From positions 428,369 to 492,368 of the forward strand of contig NZ_JARXVT010000001.1 of the NCBI RefSeq assembly GCF_029892845.1: a stretch of DNA of 64,000 bases. Direction: 5' to 3'. The position numbers and the translations under genes are program-made. The notes under the pieces were generated by a model. It saw nothing but the letters and a program-made list of their open reading frames with translations, ran no database searches and had not been told where the DNA came from. Within the stretch, counting starts at the first letter, position 1, and every line of letters begins with the position of its first letter. Of this stretch, positions 47,092 through 55,723 are shown piece after piece. Origin of the DNA: Aurantimicrobium minutum (GTDB lineage Bacteria; Actinomycetota; Actinomycetes; Actinomycetales; Microbacteriaceae).

Positions 47092-47697
47092 ATGTTGCCA
47101 AAGGTGCAGCCACCCGAATCAAAAGATGCAGCAGATACTGATGAATCTGCTGATGCTCAAACTGATGAAGCTTCCAACACTGACGAATCTGAAACGGATT
47201 TGAAAGCAGAGCTTGAAAAGTGGAAAGCAATGAGTCGCAAAAATGAGGCTCAAGCAAAAGCCAACGCTTCCGCTACCAAAGAACTTGAAGCTATCAAGCA
47301 GGCATCCCTGACCGATCAGGAGCGACTTATCGAGTCGACTCGTGAAGAGACGCGTCAGGCCGTGCGACTTGAGTATGCAGCAAAGCTCGTAGATGCGGAA
47401 TTGAAGTCAGCATTGACCGGTAAAACCCTTCAGGGGAACGCCCTCCTTGATTTCAACAAGTCGGCTTTCATCGACGATTCAGGCGACATCGACACCGACG
47501 CCATTCAGGCATGGGTCGAAGCGCACACCAAACCTGCCGAACCTTCTTTCCCCGACTTGGGGCAGGGAGAACGTGGCAAACCCAATTCAGGTTCTGCACA
47601 GATTCGCTCTCGTGAAGAACTTTCAAACATGACCCCTCAGGACATTTTGGCGGCTCGTAAAGACGGACGCCTTGATGCGCTGATGGGCAAACAATAA
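47092..47697 (+). CDS. Capsid scaffolding protein
   Basis: A 201-residue protein. The first 50 residues are acidic and disordered, residues about 50-110 form a charged coiled coil (KAELEKWKAMSRKNEAQAKA), and the C-terminus is basic. This and the position just before the major capsid gene are typical of scaffolds. ATG 47092 is preceded by GGAGACATGACCC. Confidence 0.82.
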   Translation: MLPKVQPPESKDAADTDESADAQTDEASNTDESETDLKAELEKWKAMSRKNEAQAKANASATKELEAIKQASLTDQERLIESTREETRQAVRLEYAAKLVDAELKSALTGKTLQGNALLDFNKSAFIDDSGDIDTDAIQAWVEAHTKPAEPSFPDLGQGERGKPNSGSAQIRSREELSNMTPQDILAARKDGRLDALMGKQ

Positions 47698-47714
47698 TCG
47701 AAAGGAGATAGCTC

Positions 47715-48530
47715 ATGGCTATCGACAACTTCATCCCCGAACTCTGGGAAGCTGGAGTCCAGAAGGACTACTTCGCAAACCAGATCGTTATCCCAACCCT
47801 GAACGCAGACTTTGCTGGTACTGCATCCAAGGGCAACACTGTTCACATCATCAACGCGGTAACCCCCACCACTGTTGACTACAAGGCAGCTGGCCGAGTT
47901 ATCTCGCCTGAGGCTCTTGCAGACACCAAGGTTGACCTGCTCATTGACCAGGAGCGTGCATGGGCACTCGACATCGACGATGTTGACGCTGTTCAGGCTG
48001 CTGGCTCGTTTGAGGCATGGACTTCCGGTGCTGGCATGTCTACCGCTGAGGACGCTGAGTCTTACGCTGTAGCTCAGCTTCTCGCTGGTGCAACCAACGG
48101 TCAGGAATCAACTCCTGTAGCTGTTGACACCTACGAAGAGGCTAAGGCTGCTCTGCGCAAGATTCGTCTTGTCATGGCTAAGGCTAAGGTTCCAACCGCT
48201 GGCCGTTTCGTAGCAGTCAACCCTGCGTTCGCTGACCTGCTTATCTCGGGCCTGTCGGATGTTGCTCTCGCTGGTGGTTCGAACGAACTCCGTAACGGTC
48301 AGGTAGCACGCCTGTTCGGTATGGACATTCTTGAAACCCCCGCATTTGCTGAGGCTACCAAGCCTGTGGCTGTGGGTTACCACGAGAAGGCAGCTGCGTT
48401 CGTTTCGCAGATTGACAAGACCGAGGCTCTTCGCAACCCTGCGAAGTTTGGCGACATTGTTCGTGGCCTCAACGTCTACGGCTCGAAGGTCACCCTTCCT
48501 GCTGGCGTCGTCAAGTACGTTTCGGCCTAA
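47715..48530 (+). CDS. Major capsid protein
   Basis: A 271-residue HK97-fold shell protein. FIPELWEAGVQKDYFANQIV at the start, the GNTVHIINAVTPTTVDY E-loop-like part, and the C-terminal VGYHEKAAAFVSQIDKTEALRNPAKFGD segment are typical of short actinophage capsid proteins. Strong ribosome site AAAGGAGA at 47701-47708. A UUCG hairpin follows the stop. Confidence 0.93.
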   Translation: MAIDNFIPELWEAGVQKDYFANQIVIPTLNADFAGTASKGNTVHIINAVTPTTVDYKAAGRVISPEALADTKVDLLIDQERAWALDIDDVDAVQAAGSFEAWTSGAGMSTAEDAESYAVAQLLAGATNGQESTPVAVDTYEEAKAALRKIRLVMAKAKVPTAGRFVAVNPAFADLLISGLSDVALAGGSNELRNGQVARLFGMDILETPAFAEATKPVAVGYHEKAAAFVSQIDKTEALRNPAKFGDIVRGLNVYGSKVTLPAGVVKYVSA

Positions 48531-48544
48531 CTCGAATCGTGCAG

Positions 48545-48572
48545 GTGGGGGTCGGCTTCGGTCGGCTCCCAC
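48545..48572 (+). terminator. 12-bp UUCG hairpin after the capsid gene
   Basis: GTGGGGGTCGGC pairs with GTCGGCTCCCAC around a TTCG tetraloop, an exceptionally stable RNA hairpin. No T-run follows, so partial termination or 3' end protection of abundant capsid mRNA is likelier than full termination. Confidence 0.75.
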
Positions 48573-48608
48573 CCTCCTAACCACACCTTGTGAACGAAAG
48601 GCGTCCGA

Positions 48609-49208
48609 ATGGCTCTCGCAACCATTGCCGATGTTGAAGCACGTCTTGGACGTGAACTCACCACTGCTGAAGAGGCAAAAGCAACCGCCTGGCTTGAAGA
48701 TGCTTCCGCGCTTTTCGTCAACAAGTCTGAACAAAAGTTTGAGCTTGGCGAATCTACTGTTCGAGTATTCGCTAAGGATGGTGTTGTTCGCCTCCTCCAA
48801 CGTCCCGTAATAGCCATTGTTTCTGTTGAAGATGTCAACGGGGCCGCTGTCGATTACACGTGGGACGGCTTTCAGGCGCTTTTCAACGTATATTCCAACC
48901 TTCCACTTAAGGTCGTCTATGAACACGGCTCTGCGACGATTCCTGAAGCCGTCGTGGCAGTCGTTGCTGGAATGGTTGCACGCACTCTTTCAATCGCCCC
49001 TGATGCTGCCTCAGGAATAACAAAGCAGACCACTGGCCCTTTCACTCAGGAATACGCTTCTTGGGCTGTCGGATCACAGGTCATGCTGTCACCGGCTGAA
49101 CTCGCAGTCGCCATGTCTTACCGCAAGAAACAAATCGGGACGGCCTCCATTCTTGGCAACAAGCGTTACTCCCGCATGCTCGGTGACGCTACACACTTTG
49201 GAAACTAA
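48609..49208 (+). CDS. Head-tail connector (adaptor) protein
   Basis: A 199-residue protein beginning LATIADVEARLGRELTTAEE, the helical pattern of gp6-like connectors that sit under the portal. ALSIAPDAASGITKQTTGPF and SWAVGSQVMLSPAELA follow in the C-terminal half. First gene of the head-tail joining set. Confidence 0.85.
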   Translation: MALATIADVEARLGRELTTAEEAKATAWLEDASALFVNKSEQKFELGESTVRVFAKDGVVRLLQRPVIAIVSVEDVNGAAVDYTWDGFQALFNVYSNLPLKVVYEHGSATIPEAVVAVVAGMVARTLSIAPDAASGITKQTTGPFTQEYASWAVGSQVMLSPAELAVAMSYRKKQIGTASILGNKRYSRMLGDATHFGN

Positions 49209-49210
49209 TC

Positions 49211-49531
49211 ATGGGTGAAACAGTCACGATTATCCGACGCACCTTAGGTGTTGCTGATGACTACGGAAATCCCACTTTCACAACTGCAAATGTTGAAGTT
49301 CCCGGCTGTCTTGTCGGTTGGGGTGCCACTTCTGAACCTGTAACTACTGAGGGTTCACCCATTGATACTCAAATGACTTTGTACATGCCTGCCGGTTCCA
49401 ACATTCAGGATGAAGATGTATTCGTTGTCCGTGGTGACCAGTATGTGAAAGATGGTTCCGCACAGGCTTGGTCTTCCATGCTGAACGTCTCAAAAGGTGT
49501 CGTCGTTTCACTGAGGCGTCGAGATGGGTAG
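49211..49531 (+). CDS. Head-closure (stopper) protein
   Basis: A 106-residue beta-rich protein (ETVTIIRRTLGVADDYGNP; VEVPGCLVGWG; VVRGDQYVKDG) typical of gp16-type stopper proteins. It starts two bases after the connector stop and overlaps the next gene by 8 bp. Confidence 0.75.
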   Translation: MGETVTIIRRTLGVADDYGNPTFTTANVEVPGCLVGWGATSEPVTTEGSPIDTQMTLYMPAGSNIQDEDVFVVRGDQYVKDGSAQAWSSMLNVSKGVVVSLRRRDG

Positions 49532-49772
49532 GGCACGCATCAAGCTTGATAAGAACGGCATCATCGCTCTCATGCACGAACAGGGCGTTGTAAACGCTAT
49601 AGATCAGGCAGCTGAAGTCTTTGCAGCAAGTGCCGGTTCAGACTTCGAGGCTCAGCCTTGGATGCGTCGAACTAAATATGTTGCGAATGTCGTTGATACC
49701 CGCCCTAATGGCTTATTTCGAGAAGCAGTTACAGGGAACCTTGCTCGCACACTTTCACGTTTGGAGAAGTAA
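49524..49772 (+). CDS. Head-tail joining protein, HK97 gp10-like
   Basis: An 82-residue basic protein (MGRARIKLDKNGIIALMHEQ). Small size, position and coupling on both sides (overlap upstream, TAATG downstream) fit the joining protein slot. No strong sequence hallmark is present. Confidence 0.65.
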   Translation: MGRARIKLDKNGIIALMHEQGVVNAIDQAAEVFAASAGSDFEAQPWMRRTKYVANVVDTRPNGLFREAVTGNLARTLSRLEK

Positions 49773-50179
49773 TGGCAACGATTTTCCCTGATGTGGAGAA
49801 GTTAGTTGTTGCGCGGCTTAAGTCTTCGCTTTCCGCGTCGACCCTGCCCTACGCCTCAGGCGTGACTGTAGCGACGAAGAAGCCTGCCCCGGATGTTTCT
49901 CCTACCCCGTCCAGAGTTGTCACTGTGCGTGCAGATGGTGGCTCTTCCATAGTTACGGGTATTACTAAGGCTGAGCGTATTGGGATCAACGTTTACGCCA
50001 ACAAATACGCTGACGCCTCTGACCTTGCCCGTTTCGTGGAATCCCTTATGCGGACTTTCAACTGGGGAGATATCAAACTGGTCCGCACTGTCATGTTCCC
50101 AATTCGTGTCGATAACGAAGGAACAGAAGAACAGCGTTACATGAGTTTTGAACTTGTCGTCAAAGCTTCCGACATCTAG
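49772..50179 (+). CDS. Tail terminator protein
   Basis: A 135-residue protein (FPDVEKLVVARLKSSLSAST; RVVTVRADGGSSIVTGI; RIGINVYANKYADASDLAR) matching the gp17/gpU-type tail terminator fold and the expected gene position before the major tail protein. Confidence 0.75.
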   Translation: MATIFPDVEKLVVARLKSSLSASTLPYASGVTVATKKPAPDVSPTPSRVVTVRADGGSSIVTGITKAERIGINVYANKYADASDLARFVESLMRTFNWGDIKLVRTVMFPIRVDNEGTEEQRYMSFELVVKASDI

Positions 50180-50215
50180 TTTCTGACCGCACTCAGATAG
50201 GGCTATGCCCACCTC

Positions 50216-50245
50216 AACACTCTCGACCGAGGGTGTTTTTCGTTT
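50216..50245 (+). terminator. Terminator before major tail gene
   Basis: Stem AACACTCTCG / CGAGGGTGTT followed by TTTCGTTT, in the 83-bp gap between tail terminator and major tail protein. It may lower read-through so that a promoter or processing site sets major tail protein levels. Confidence 0.7.
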
Positions 50246-50262
50246 AACCCTTTGGAGAAAAC

Positions 50263-50790
50263 ATGGCTCTCTCAGCCGATTCAGTTGTGGTGGGTATTAC
50301 AGGCAAGTGCTATGTAGGCGCCACCACAGCAACCGCCCCAACAGCTTCTGATTCCGTACTCACCGGATTCACAGACCTTGGATACGTTTCCGAGGACGGA
50401 ATCGCACACACTATCGATAAGTCCACCAACCAGATTCGTGCATGGCAGAACGCTGACCTTGTCCGTGAGGTTATTACCGAAGCAACTGAAACATTCGCGT
50501 TCTCTCTTCTTGAGACGAATGAGGCTGTCCTCGAGCTTTACTTCGGCGCAACCATGGTCGGCGGAAAGATTGCCGTCAACCCTGCTGCTACCGGTGGACG
50601 AAAGTCATTCGTTATCGATGTAGTTGACGGTGCCAAGGTTGTTCGTCACTACATCCCTTCAGGTGAAGTTCTCTCTGTTGAAGCTCAGACGATTGCAAAC
50701 GGTGAGGCTGTTTCTTACGGCATCACCATTACCGCTTATGCAACCGAAGGCCGCACTTCAGACACGTTCTTCAGCGAGTTCGAGGCGTAA
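50263..50790 (+). CDS. Major tail protein
   Basis: A 175-residue tail-tube protein. SVVVGITGKCYVGATTATAP, LGYVSEDGIAHTIDKSTNQI, and TFAFSLLETNEAVLELYFGA are typical actinophage tail-tube motifs. TTTGGAGAAA precedes the ATG. A strong hairpin follows the stop. Confidence 0.9.
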   Translation: MALSADSVVVGITGKCYVGATTATAPTASDSVLTGFTDLGYVSEDGIAHTIDKSTNQIRAWQNADLVREVITEATETFAFSLLETNEAVLELYFGATMVGGKIAVNPAATGGRKSFVIDVVDGAKVVRHYIPSGEVLSVEAQTIANGEAVSYGITITAYATEGRTSDTFFSEFEA

Positions 50791-50802
50791 ACCTCTCAAT
50801 AT

Positions 50803-50837
50803 CCGGGGTCGGCGTTGTGCGGACTCGTCGGCCCCGG
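50803..50837 (+). terminator. 12-bp hairpin after the major tail gene
   Basis: CCGGGGTCGGCG pairs with CGTCGGCCCCGG around an 11-base loop and is followed by TTTCTC. The GGGGTCGGC element is shared with the capsid-gene hairpin at 48545. Confidence 0.75.
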
Positions 50838-50884
50838 TTTCTCACACTTCCGCACATTCCGCATAACCGCACAAGGAGACATTC

Positions 50885-51145
50885 ATGTCCACTGAAAAAT
50901 TCCACTTTGAACACAAAGGCAAAGACTTCTCAATCCCCAAGTTTGAGAACATTCCTTCCGGTGTAGTTCGCCGATCTCGCAAAGCGCAGAACGATGTAGA
51001 TGCAGCCTTCCTCGTATTAGAGCTGACTCTAGGTGAAGACTCGAAAGAGATGAAAGCCCTCGATGAGAAGTCACTTACAGAGATTGGCGAAATCATCAAG
51101 GCTTGGACTAACGGTGTAACCATGGGGGAATCTTCCGACTCCTAG
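50885..51145 (+). CDS. Tail assembly chaperone, short form (gpG)
   Basis: An 86-residue protein beginning STEKFHFEHKGKDFSIPKF. Position between the major tail protein and tape measure and the downstream frameshifted extension identify it as the gpG-type chaperone that coats the tape measure during tail assembly. Confidence 0.85.
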   Translation: MSTEKFHFEHKGKDFSIPKFENIPSGVVRRSRKAQNDVDAAFLVLELTLGEDSKEMKALDEKSLTEIGEIIKAWTNGVTMGESSDS

Positions 51146-51507
51146 AGATTGCAGAGTCTCACCCGAGTGAGATTCGAGCAGACTTTCGGAGTCGATTTCA
51201 TCTTTCGTGGGATGACGTGGGGGAGAGCGTCACCTGGTTAGAAGCTTTACACCTCACCGCGATACTCCTGCGTGACCCTACCTCTTGGCTTCAAGCAGTA
51301 ATGAATGACTGGAAGTATCCGGTCACTCATGAATGGATTCTTCTTGCTGAACTTTTTGACCTGAATCATCAGGCAAATTCGAAGAAGAAAATCAAGCCAC
51401 TTCAACGTCCGTGGCCGGATGCCAACACGAAACGGTCTGGCAGGACCAAACATTCAAGAGCTGATGTAATTCGGAACCTTGAACGCATGAACCCTAAGGA
51501 GTCTTGA
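50885..51507 (+). CDS. Tail assembly chaperone, -1 frameshift product (gpGT)
   Basis: At 51122-51130 the codons ATG GGG GAA contain a slippery G-GGG-GAA. A -1 slip rereads base 51130 and continues IFRLLEIAESHPSEIRADF in an open frame to TGA 51507, giving about 207 residues. The downstream frame has no good start of its own (GTG 51217 lies mid-domain). It overlaps the tape measure start (ATGA). Confidence 0.88.
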
Positions 51508-53006
51508 TGACGTCTCGTATAGCTGAGGCATACGTTCAAATCGTTCCCTCGATGACAGGGGCGCAGTCAACCCTTGAAAATGAGTTCAGCAACATTGGTG
51601 GCCCTGTAGGTCAGTCAATGGGGCAGGGCATGATGGGGAGCCTCAAGTCTCTCGCTGGCCCTATGGCTGCCATTGTTGGCGGTGTCGCTATTGCTAGTTT
51701 CACGAAGGACATTGTTGGCGCTGCACAAGCTGAGGTCGAGCAGAACGCTCGTATCAATCAAATTGCTTCTTCAATGGGGCTTTTTGGCAACAAGGCTGGC
51801 GAGGTTTCTCAGCGACTCATCGATTTGGCTCAGGCTCAGGCTCTCAATTCTGGTCTTGATGAAGATGCGATTAAGAACACTCAGGCTAAGTTACTGACGT
51901 TCAAGGAGCTTGCTTCTACTGCTGATGACATGGGTGGCATGTTTGACCGTGCCACTATGGCAGCGATGGACTTGGCTGCTGCCGGGTTTGGTTCAGCTGA
52001 AGGTAATGCTGTCGCACTTGGTAAGGCGTTCAATGACCCTATTCAGGGGTTAGCTTCACTTGGCCGGATGGGTGTTCAGTTCACTGAAGAACAGAAAGCC
52101 ATGATTGAGTCGATGGTTGGTGCTGGGGATATGGCTGGCGCTCAGGCTCTGATGATGAAGGAGCTTGAGACACAAGTTGGCGGTACTGCTGAGGCTACGG
52201 CCACCGGTGCTGACCGTATGGATCAGGCTTTTGGGAACTTTCAAGAAACTCTGGGTCTTCTTGTTCTTCCTATGGTTGAACAGCTTGCTGTTGCTGGTGC
52301 AGATTTGATGAATTGGATGTCTGAAAACCCTGTTGTTGTTCAGGCTCTTGCGATTGCTTTGGGTGTTCTTGGTGTGGCTTTCCTTGCGGTTACTGTCGCA
52401 ACGTGGGCTATGAATACTGCACTGTTAGCAAACCCCATTACTTGGATAATTATCGGCATCATGGCGCTAATTGGCGTCATCATCCTCCTGGCGATGAACT
52501 GGGATTCAGTAGTGAAGTGGATTACGTCTGTATGGGCTGGATTCATTGGCTGGATTACTCCTGGTATCAATGCAATTGGGCAAGTATTTTCAAACGTATT
52601 TAACGGTATTGGTCAAGTAATCAGTGGCGTTTTTGAAGGCATTGTCTGGGTTATCAAGACGTACATCAACACAATTTTGAAACTTGTAAACGGCGTCATT
52701 GACGGACTCAACGCTGTTGGAAGTTTCATCAGTAAAGCTACTGGCGGAACTATCGGTTTCAAGCTGGGCAAGATTCCACTTCTAGCTAATGGTGGAACGA
52801 TTACTGGTTCTGGAACTGTCCTCGTAGGCGAGAAAGGCCCCGAGCTGTTGAACCTAAACCGGGGCGCTTCTGTCGTGCCACTTGATAAGTCGAATGGTGT
52901 TACTCAACAGTTCACAATCAATAGCAACGCTACGGATACCACTGCGGCTTCTCTTGAGTTTGCTCGAGCAATGCGCTTCGGCCTTGAAAGCGAGATGGGT
53001 AACTAA
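51504..53006 (+). CDS. Tail tape measure protein
   Basis: A 500-residue protein, short for the family, so the tail should be short. N-terminal AEAYVQIVPSMTGAQSTLEN, a helical part with many Gly/Ala, two to three hydrophobic helices at about 270-340 (VQALAIALGVLGVAFLAVTV, WIIIGIMALIGVIILLAMNW) and a C-terminal segment with ANGGTITGSGTVLVGEKGPE. Confidence 0.92.
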   Translation: MMTSRIAEAYVQIVPSMTGAQSTLENEFSNIGGPVGQSMGQGMMGSLKSLAGPMAAIVGGVAIASFTKDIVGAAQAEVEQNARINQIASSMGLFGNKAGEVSQRLIDLAQAQALNSGLDEDAIKNTQAKLLTFKELASTADDMGGMFDRATMAAMDLAAAGFGSAEGNAVALGKAFNDPIQGLASLGRMGVQFTEEQKAMIESMVGAGDMAGAQALMMKELETQVGGTAEATATGADRMDQAFGNFQETLGLLVLPMVEQLAVAGADLMNWMSENPVVVQALAIALGVLGVAFLAVTVATWAMNTALLANPITWIIIGIMALIGVIILLAMNWDSVVKWITSVWAGFIGWITPGINAIGQVFSNVFNGIGQVISGVFEGIVWVIKTYINTILKLVNGVIDGLNAVGSFISKATGGTIGFKLGKIPLLANGGTITGSGTVLVGEKGPELLNLNRGASVVPLDKSNGVTQQFTINSNATDTTAASLEFARAMRFGLESEMGN

Positions 53007-53881
53007 TGACATATTCAGTAACGCTCGCGGATAAGACTTTCTATGGTTCCGCTAATGAGTCAAATCATTGGTGGGTAGGTTCTGGTCTTGTTGGCTGGTA
53101 TGACGGGGTAGCGAACCGTGTTGATTCTGTAGATGTTCCCGGTCAGCATGGGTCATTTACTCCACAACAGGTTTTGCTTTCTGGCCGTCACATGACTTTT
53201 GAATGTGCGATTGAGTTTTCTACTTCTGCGGAAGCTGAGGCGTCAGGTGTTGACTGGTTGGCTTCGTTGTCGGCTATGGAGGGTTTTGACTTCTCTGTCA
53301 CTGATGCCGGGTCAACTAAGTCAGCCCGATGCTGGATTGAACCTGGTCAGGTTGTGCTGTCTAAACGGATTTCTGAGAAAGTTTGGAAGTATTCCATTCC
53401 TCTGTTTGCGCCTGACCCTTTGAAGTATGGCGCTTTGGAAACTGTTCGTAAGGGTGCTTCTTACGTTGTTTCGGGTGGTCTTCAATACTCGTTGCAATAC
53501 CCACTTACTTATGGGGATGTTGCAGCTGCCGCGTTGTCTGGTTATGTGCAGCTGTTCAACTCGGGTACAGCTGATGTGTATCCGATGTGGCGCGTTGGTG
53601 GCCCTATTACTCTTGGGTTCCAGATTCTTTCTGATGACTATGTTGTCCGTTTTGACCGGGCACTTCTTGTCAATGAGGAAGTTTATTTGGGGCCTGAGGC
53701 TGGCGGTCGTGCACTTTTGCGCGATGAGTCAGGCGCAATTACTGATGTGTCTGTCTCGTTGACGCAGGCCAACTGGGCTTCGGTACCTAAACAGGGTCAG
53801 CGCGGTTATATTTTCTCTCCCATCGGTGTTGCCACTGGTGGTTCTTTCGTTGAAGCAACAATTCGGGATGGATGGTTCTAA
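53006..53881 (+). CDS. Distal tail protein (Dit-like)
   Basis: A 291-residue protein after the tape measure. The N-terminal domain (VDVPGQHGSFTPQQVLLSGR, then MTFECAIEF) and C-terminal beta domain with GTADVYPMWRVGGPITLG are the pattern of siphoviral Dit proteins forming the baseplate hub ring. Confidence 0.82.
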   Translation: MTYSVTLADKTFYGSANESNHWWVGSGLVGWYDGVANRVDSVDVPGQHGSFTPQQVLLSGRHMTFECAIEFSTSAEAEASGVDWLASLSAMEGFDFSVTDAGSTKSARCWIEPGQVVLSKRISEKVWKYSIPLFAPDPLKYGALETVRKGASYVVSGGLQYSLQYPLTYGDVAAAALSGYVQLFNSGTADVYPMWRVGGPITLGFQILSDDYVVRFDRALLVNEEVYLGPEAGGRALLRDESGAITDVSVSLTQANWASVPKQGQRGYIFSPIGVATGGSFVEATIRDGWF

Positions 53882-54570
53882 TGGCTGTAACAGTTGAAAA
53901 CGGTTTAGGTACGGCTTCGGCTACTGCCGGTAACCGTGTAGATCAGGTCGGGCATCGTCGTGCTCAGGCTTTCTTTGTTCAGAACACAGCTGGTGTGGCT
54001 CTTCCTGGCGTATTGGGGGCAAACCCTCTGACTGGGTATGCGTCTCAAATGAAGTACAAGATTGCTGCTTCTGGATTCGTCTTGACTCGTTCTCCTGATA
54101 CTGGTGCCGTCATTTTGCCTGTTCCTACAGCTATTGATGTGCCGACTACTGCCGCACCGACGGCCAACCCTCGTATCGACATCATTTATGTCAAGCAACC
54201 TCTGGAGGAGCTTTCAGAAACAGGCAAGGCTTTTATTGAGGTTGCGAACGGCACTCCGGCAGCTTCTCCAACTGCCCCGACTTTGCCTGCTGGTGCGCTC
54301 GAAATCGGTCGCCACTTGGTAAAGGTTGGCGATACAGGCACAGCGACAACTGAGGGCTTCACTAACCTTGCAGCAGATGTCTCGTTGCAGACACTCATCA
54401 CAGTCTTACAGTCCCGCACCACAACAGTGGAGGGTAGGGCAACCGCGCTCGAGGCTGCGGTAACTGCCCTCACTGTTCGTGTCGCTGCACTCGAGGCGCT
54501 CCCTCGTGCCTATGTACAAACGACTGAACCTGCCGGTGCTCGTAACCTTGACTTCTGGATTAATACGTAA
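53881..54570 (+). CDS. Minor tail protein
   Basis: A 229-residue protein from ATG 53881 (TAATG overlap). N-terminal part resembles baseplate proteins (GHRRAQAFFVQNTAGVALPG, ANPRIDIIYVKQPLEE), followed by a heptad coiled coil near residues 185-215 (TVEGRATALEAAVTALTVRV). Possibly trimeric. Confidence 0.7.
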   Translation: MAVTVENGLGTASATAGNRVDQVGHRRAQAFFVQNTAGVALPGVLGANPLTGYASQMKYKIAASGFVLTRSPDTGAVILPVPTAIDVPTTAAPTANPRIDIIYVKQPLEELSETGKAFIEVANGTPAASPTAPTLPAGALEIGRHLVKVGDTGTATTEGFTNLAADVSLQTLITVLQSRTTTVEGRATALEAAVTALTVRVAALEALPRAYVQTTEPAGARNLDFWINT

Positions 54571-54572
54571 TC

Positions 54573-55721
54573 ATGGGCTGGTTTGTTGCTGAACTACGAA
54601 CGGGCAATGTAGTTGTCCGCTCTTTACCTGTGAAGTCGGGATCTATCAATCCTGTCTTGAATAAGGCTGGCGTTATTTCGGCGACCGTGAAACTTCCTCT
54701 TGCTGTGACGTTGGGTGGTTTCAATACAGCGATAGACGTGGCCTTGCTCACTCCTGGTCGTTACGTGTTGGGGCTGGAACTAAACGGCGTCATATTGGAT
54801 GCTGGCCCTATCTGGCAGCATGATTACGACTTAGACAAGCGTGAGTTGAAAATTACTGGTGCTGGTGTCCGTTCATATTTTGAGGGACGCTATGTTCTTC
54901 CAGTGGGCACTACAGACCCTTATGGAGCTAACTCAACATTTACTGCCTTGTCTCTTCGCACGATTGCTAAGCGCGTTTTGCAGCAGGCTCAAGCGTGGAC
55001 AGCTGGTTCTATTCCTCTCACTTTCGAGGGTGATGTTGCGGGTACTGCCGAACGCACCTTTTTAGGCGAGGACTTACAGGTTGTTGATGAAGTCCTGGCA
55101 AAACTTTCAGGTGTTGATGGTGGCCCTGATATCGACTTCCGTCCTGTATTTATCAACAACGGCTCTCAGATTCAATGGCAGGTAGTCACTGGTGCGCCAG
55201 AGCTAAAGCAAGCTGGTGCTGATTGGGTTTGGGATGCGTCTTTACCTTCCTCCCCTGTAAGGGCTGCGTCTATCCGTATCTCGGCTAAAGAGCTGGTTAC
55301 TCAGGATTGGGAAATAGGTGGTACTCCTACTGGCGCAACTCGCCCGGTGACCGCCCGTGCTGTTTCGACTGTGTTGACGGATGCCGGTTTCCCCATCATG
55401 GAAGCTTCTATGAGCCGTAACAGTGTGACTACTCAGTCAGTTTTGGACGGCCATGCTTCTGCTGCTGTTCGTGTGGGCACAAAACCTGTTTCCCAGTTCA
55501 GCTTTTCGGTGTCTAGTGATCCGACGATTGTTCTTGCAGGTAAGACTGTGTCGACTGCTCCACGTTTAGGGGAGTATCGCCCTGGTGATTACGGCATTTT
55601 GGGCTTACCTAAGGACCCGTATCTTGGGGCTGCTTCTCGGAAGCGGATTCGTGTTTTGGGTTATTCCTACGATTACGGCTCTGAGGTTGTGAAGTTTACG
55701 TGTGCAGAAAGTAGGAGCTAA
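54573..55721 (+). CDS. Minor tail protein (Gp37-like baseplate hub)
   Basis: A 382-residue protein: ELRTGNVVVRSLPVKSGSIN, then GPIWQHDYDLDKRELKITGA, FINNGSQIQWQVVTGAPEL, and RIRVLGYSYDYGSEVVKFTC. This matches the siphoviral ReqiPepy6 Gp37-like minor tail family, the likely tail-tip hub. Confidence 0.78.
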   Translation: MGWFVAELRTGNVVVRSLPVKSGSINPVLNKAGVISATVKLPLAVTLGGFNTAIDVALLTPGRYVLGLELNGVILDAGPIWQHDYDLDKRELKITGAGVRSYFEGRYVLPVGTTDPYGANSTFTALSLRTIAKRVLQQAQAWTAGSIPLTFEGDVAGTAERTFLGEDLQVVDEVLAKLSGVDGGPDIDFRPVFINNGSQIQWQVVTGAPELKQAGADWVWDASLPSSPVRAASIRISAKELVTQDWEIGGTPTGATRPVTARAVSTVLTDAGFPIMEASMSRNSVTTQSVLDGHASAAVRVGTKPVSQFSFSVSSDPTIVLAGKTVSTAPRLGEYRPGDYGILGLPKDPYLGAASRKRIRVLGYSYDYGSEVVKFTCAESRS

Positions 55722-55723
55722 CT

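Noticed and set aside
51217..51507. Independent gene starting GTG 51217
   Set aside because: The open frame and protein similarity continue upstream to the slippery site; it is the frameshifted half of gpGT.
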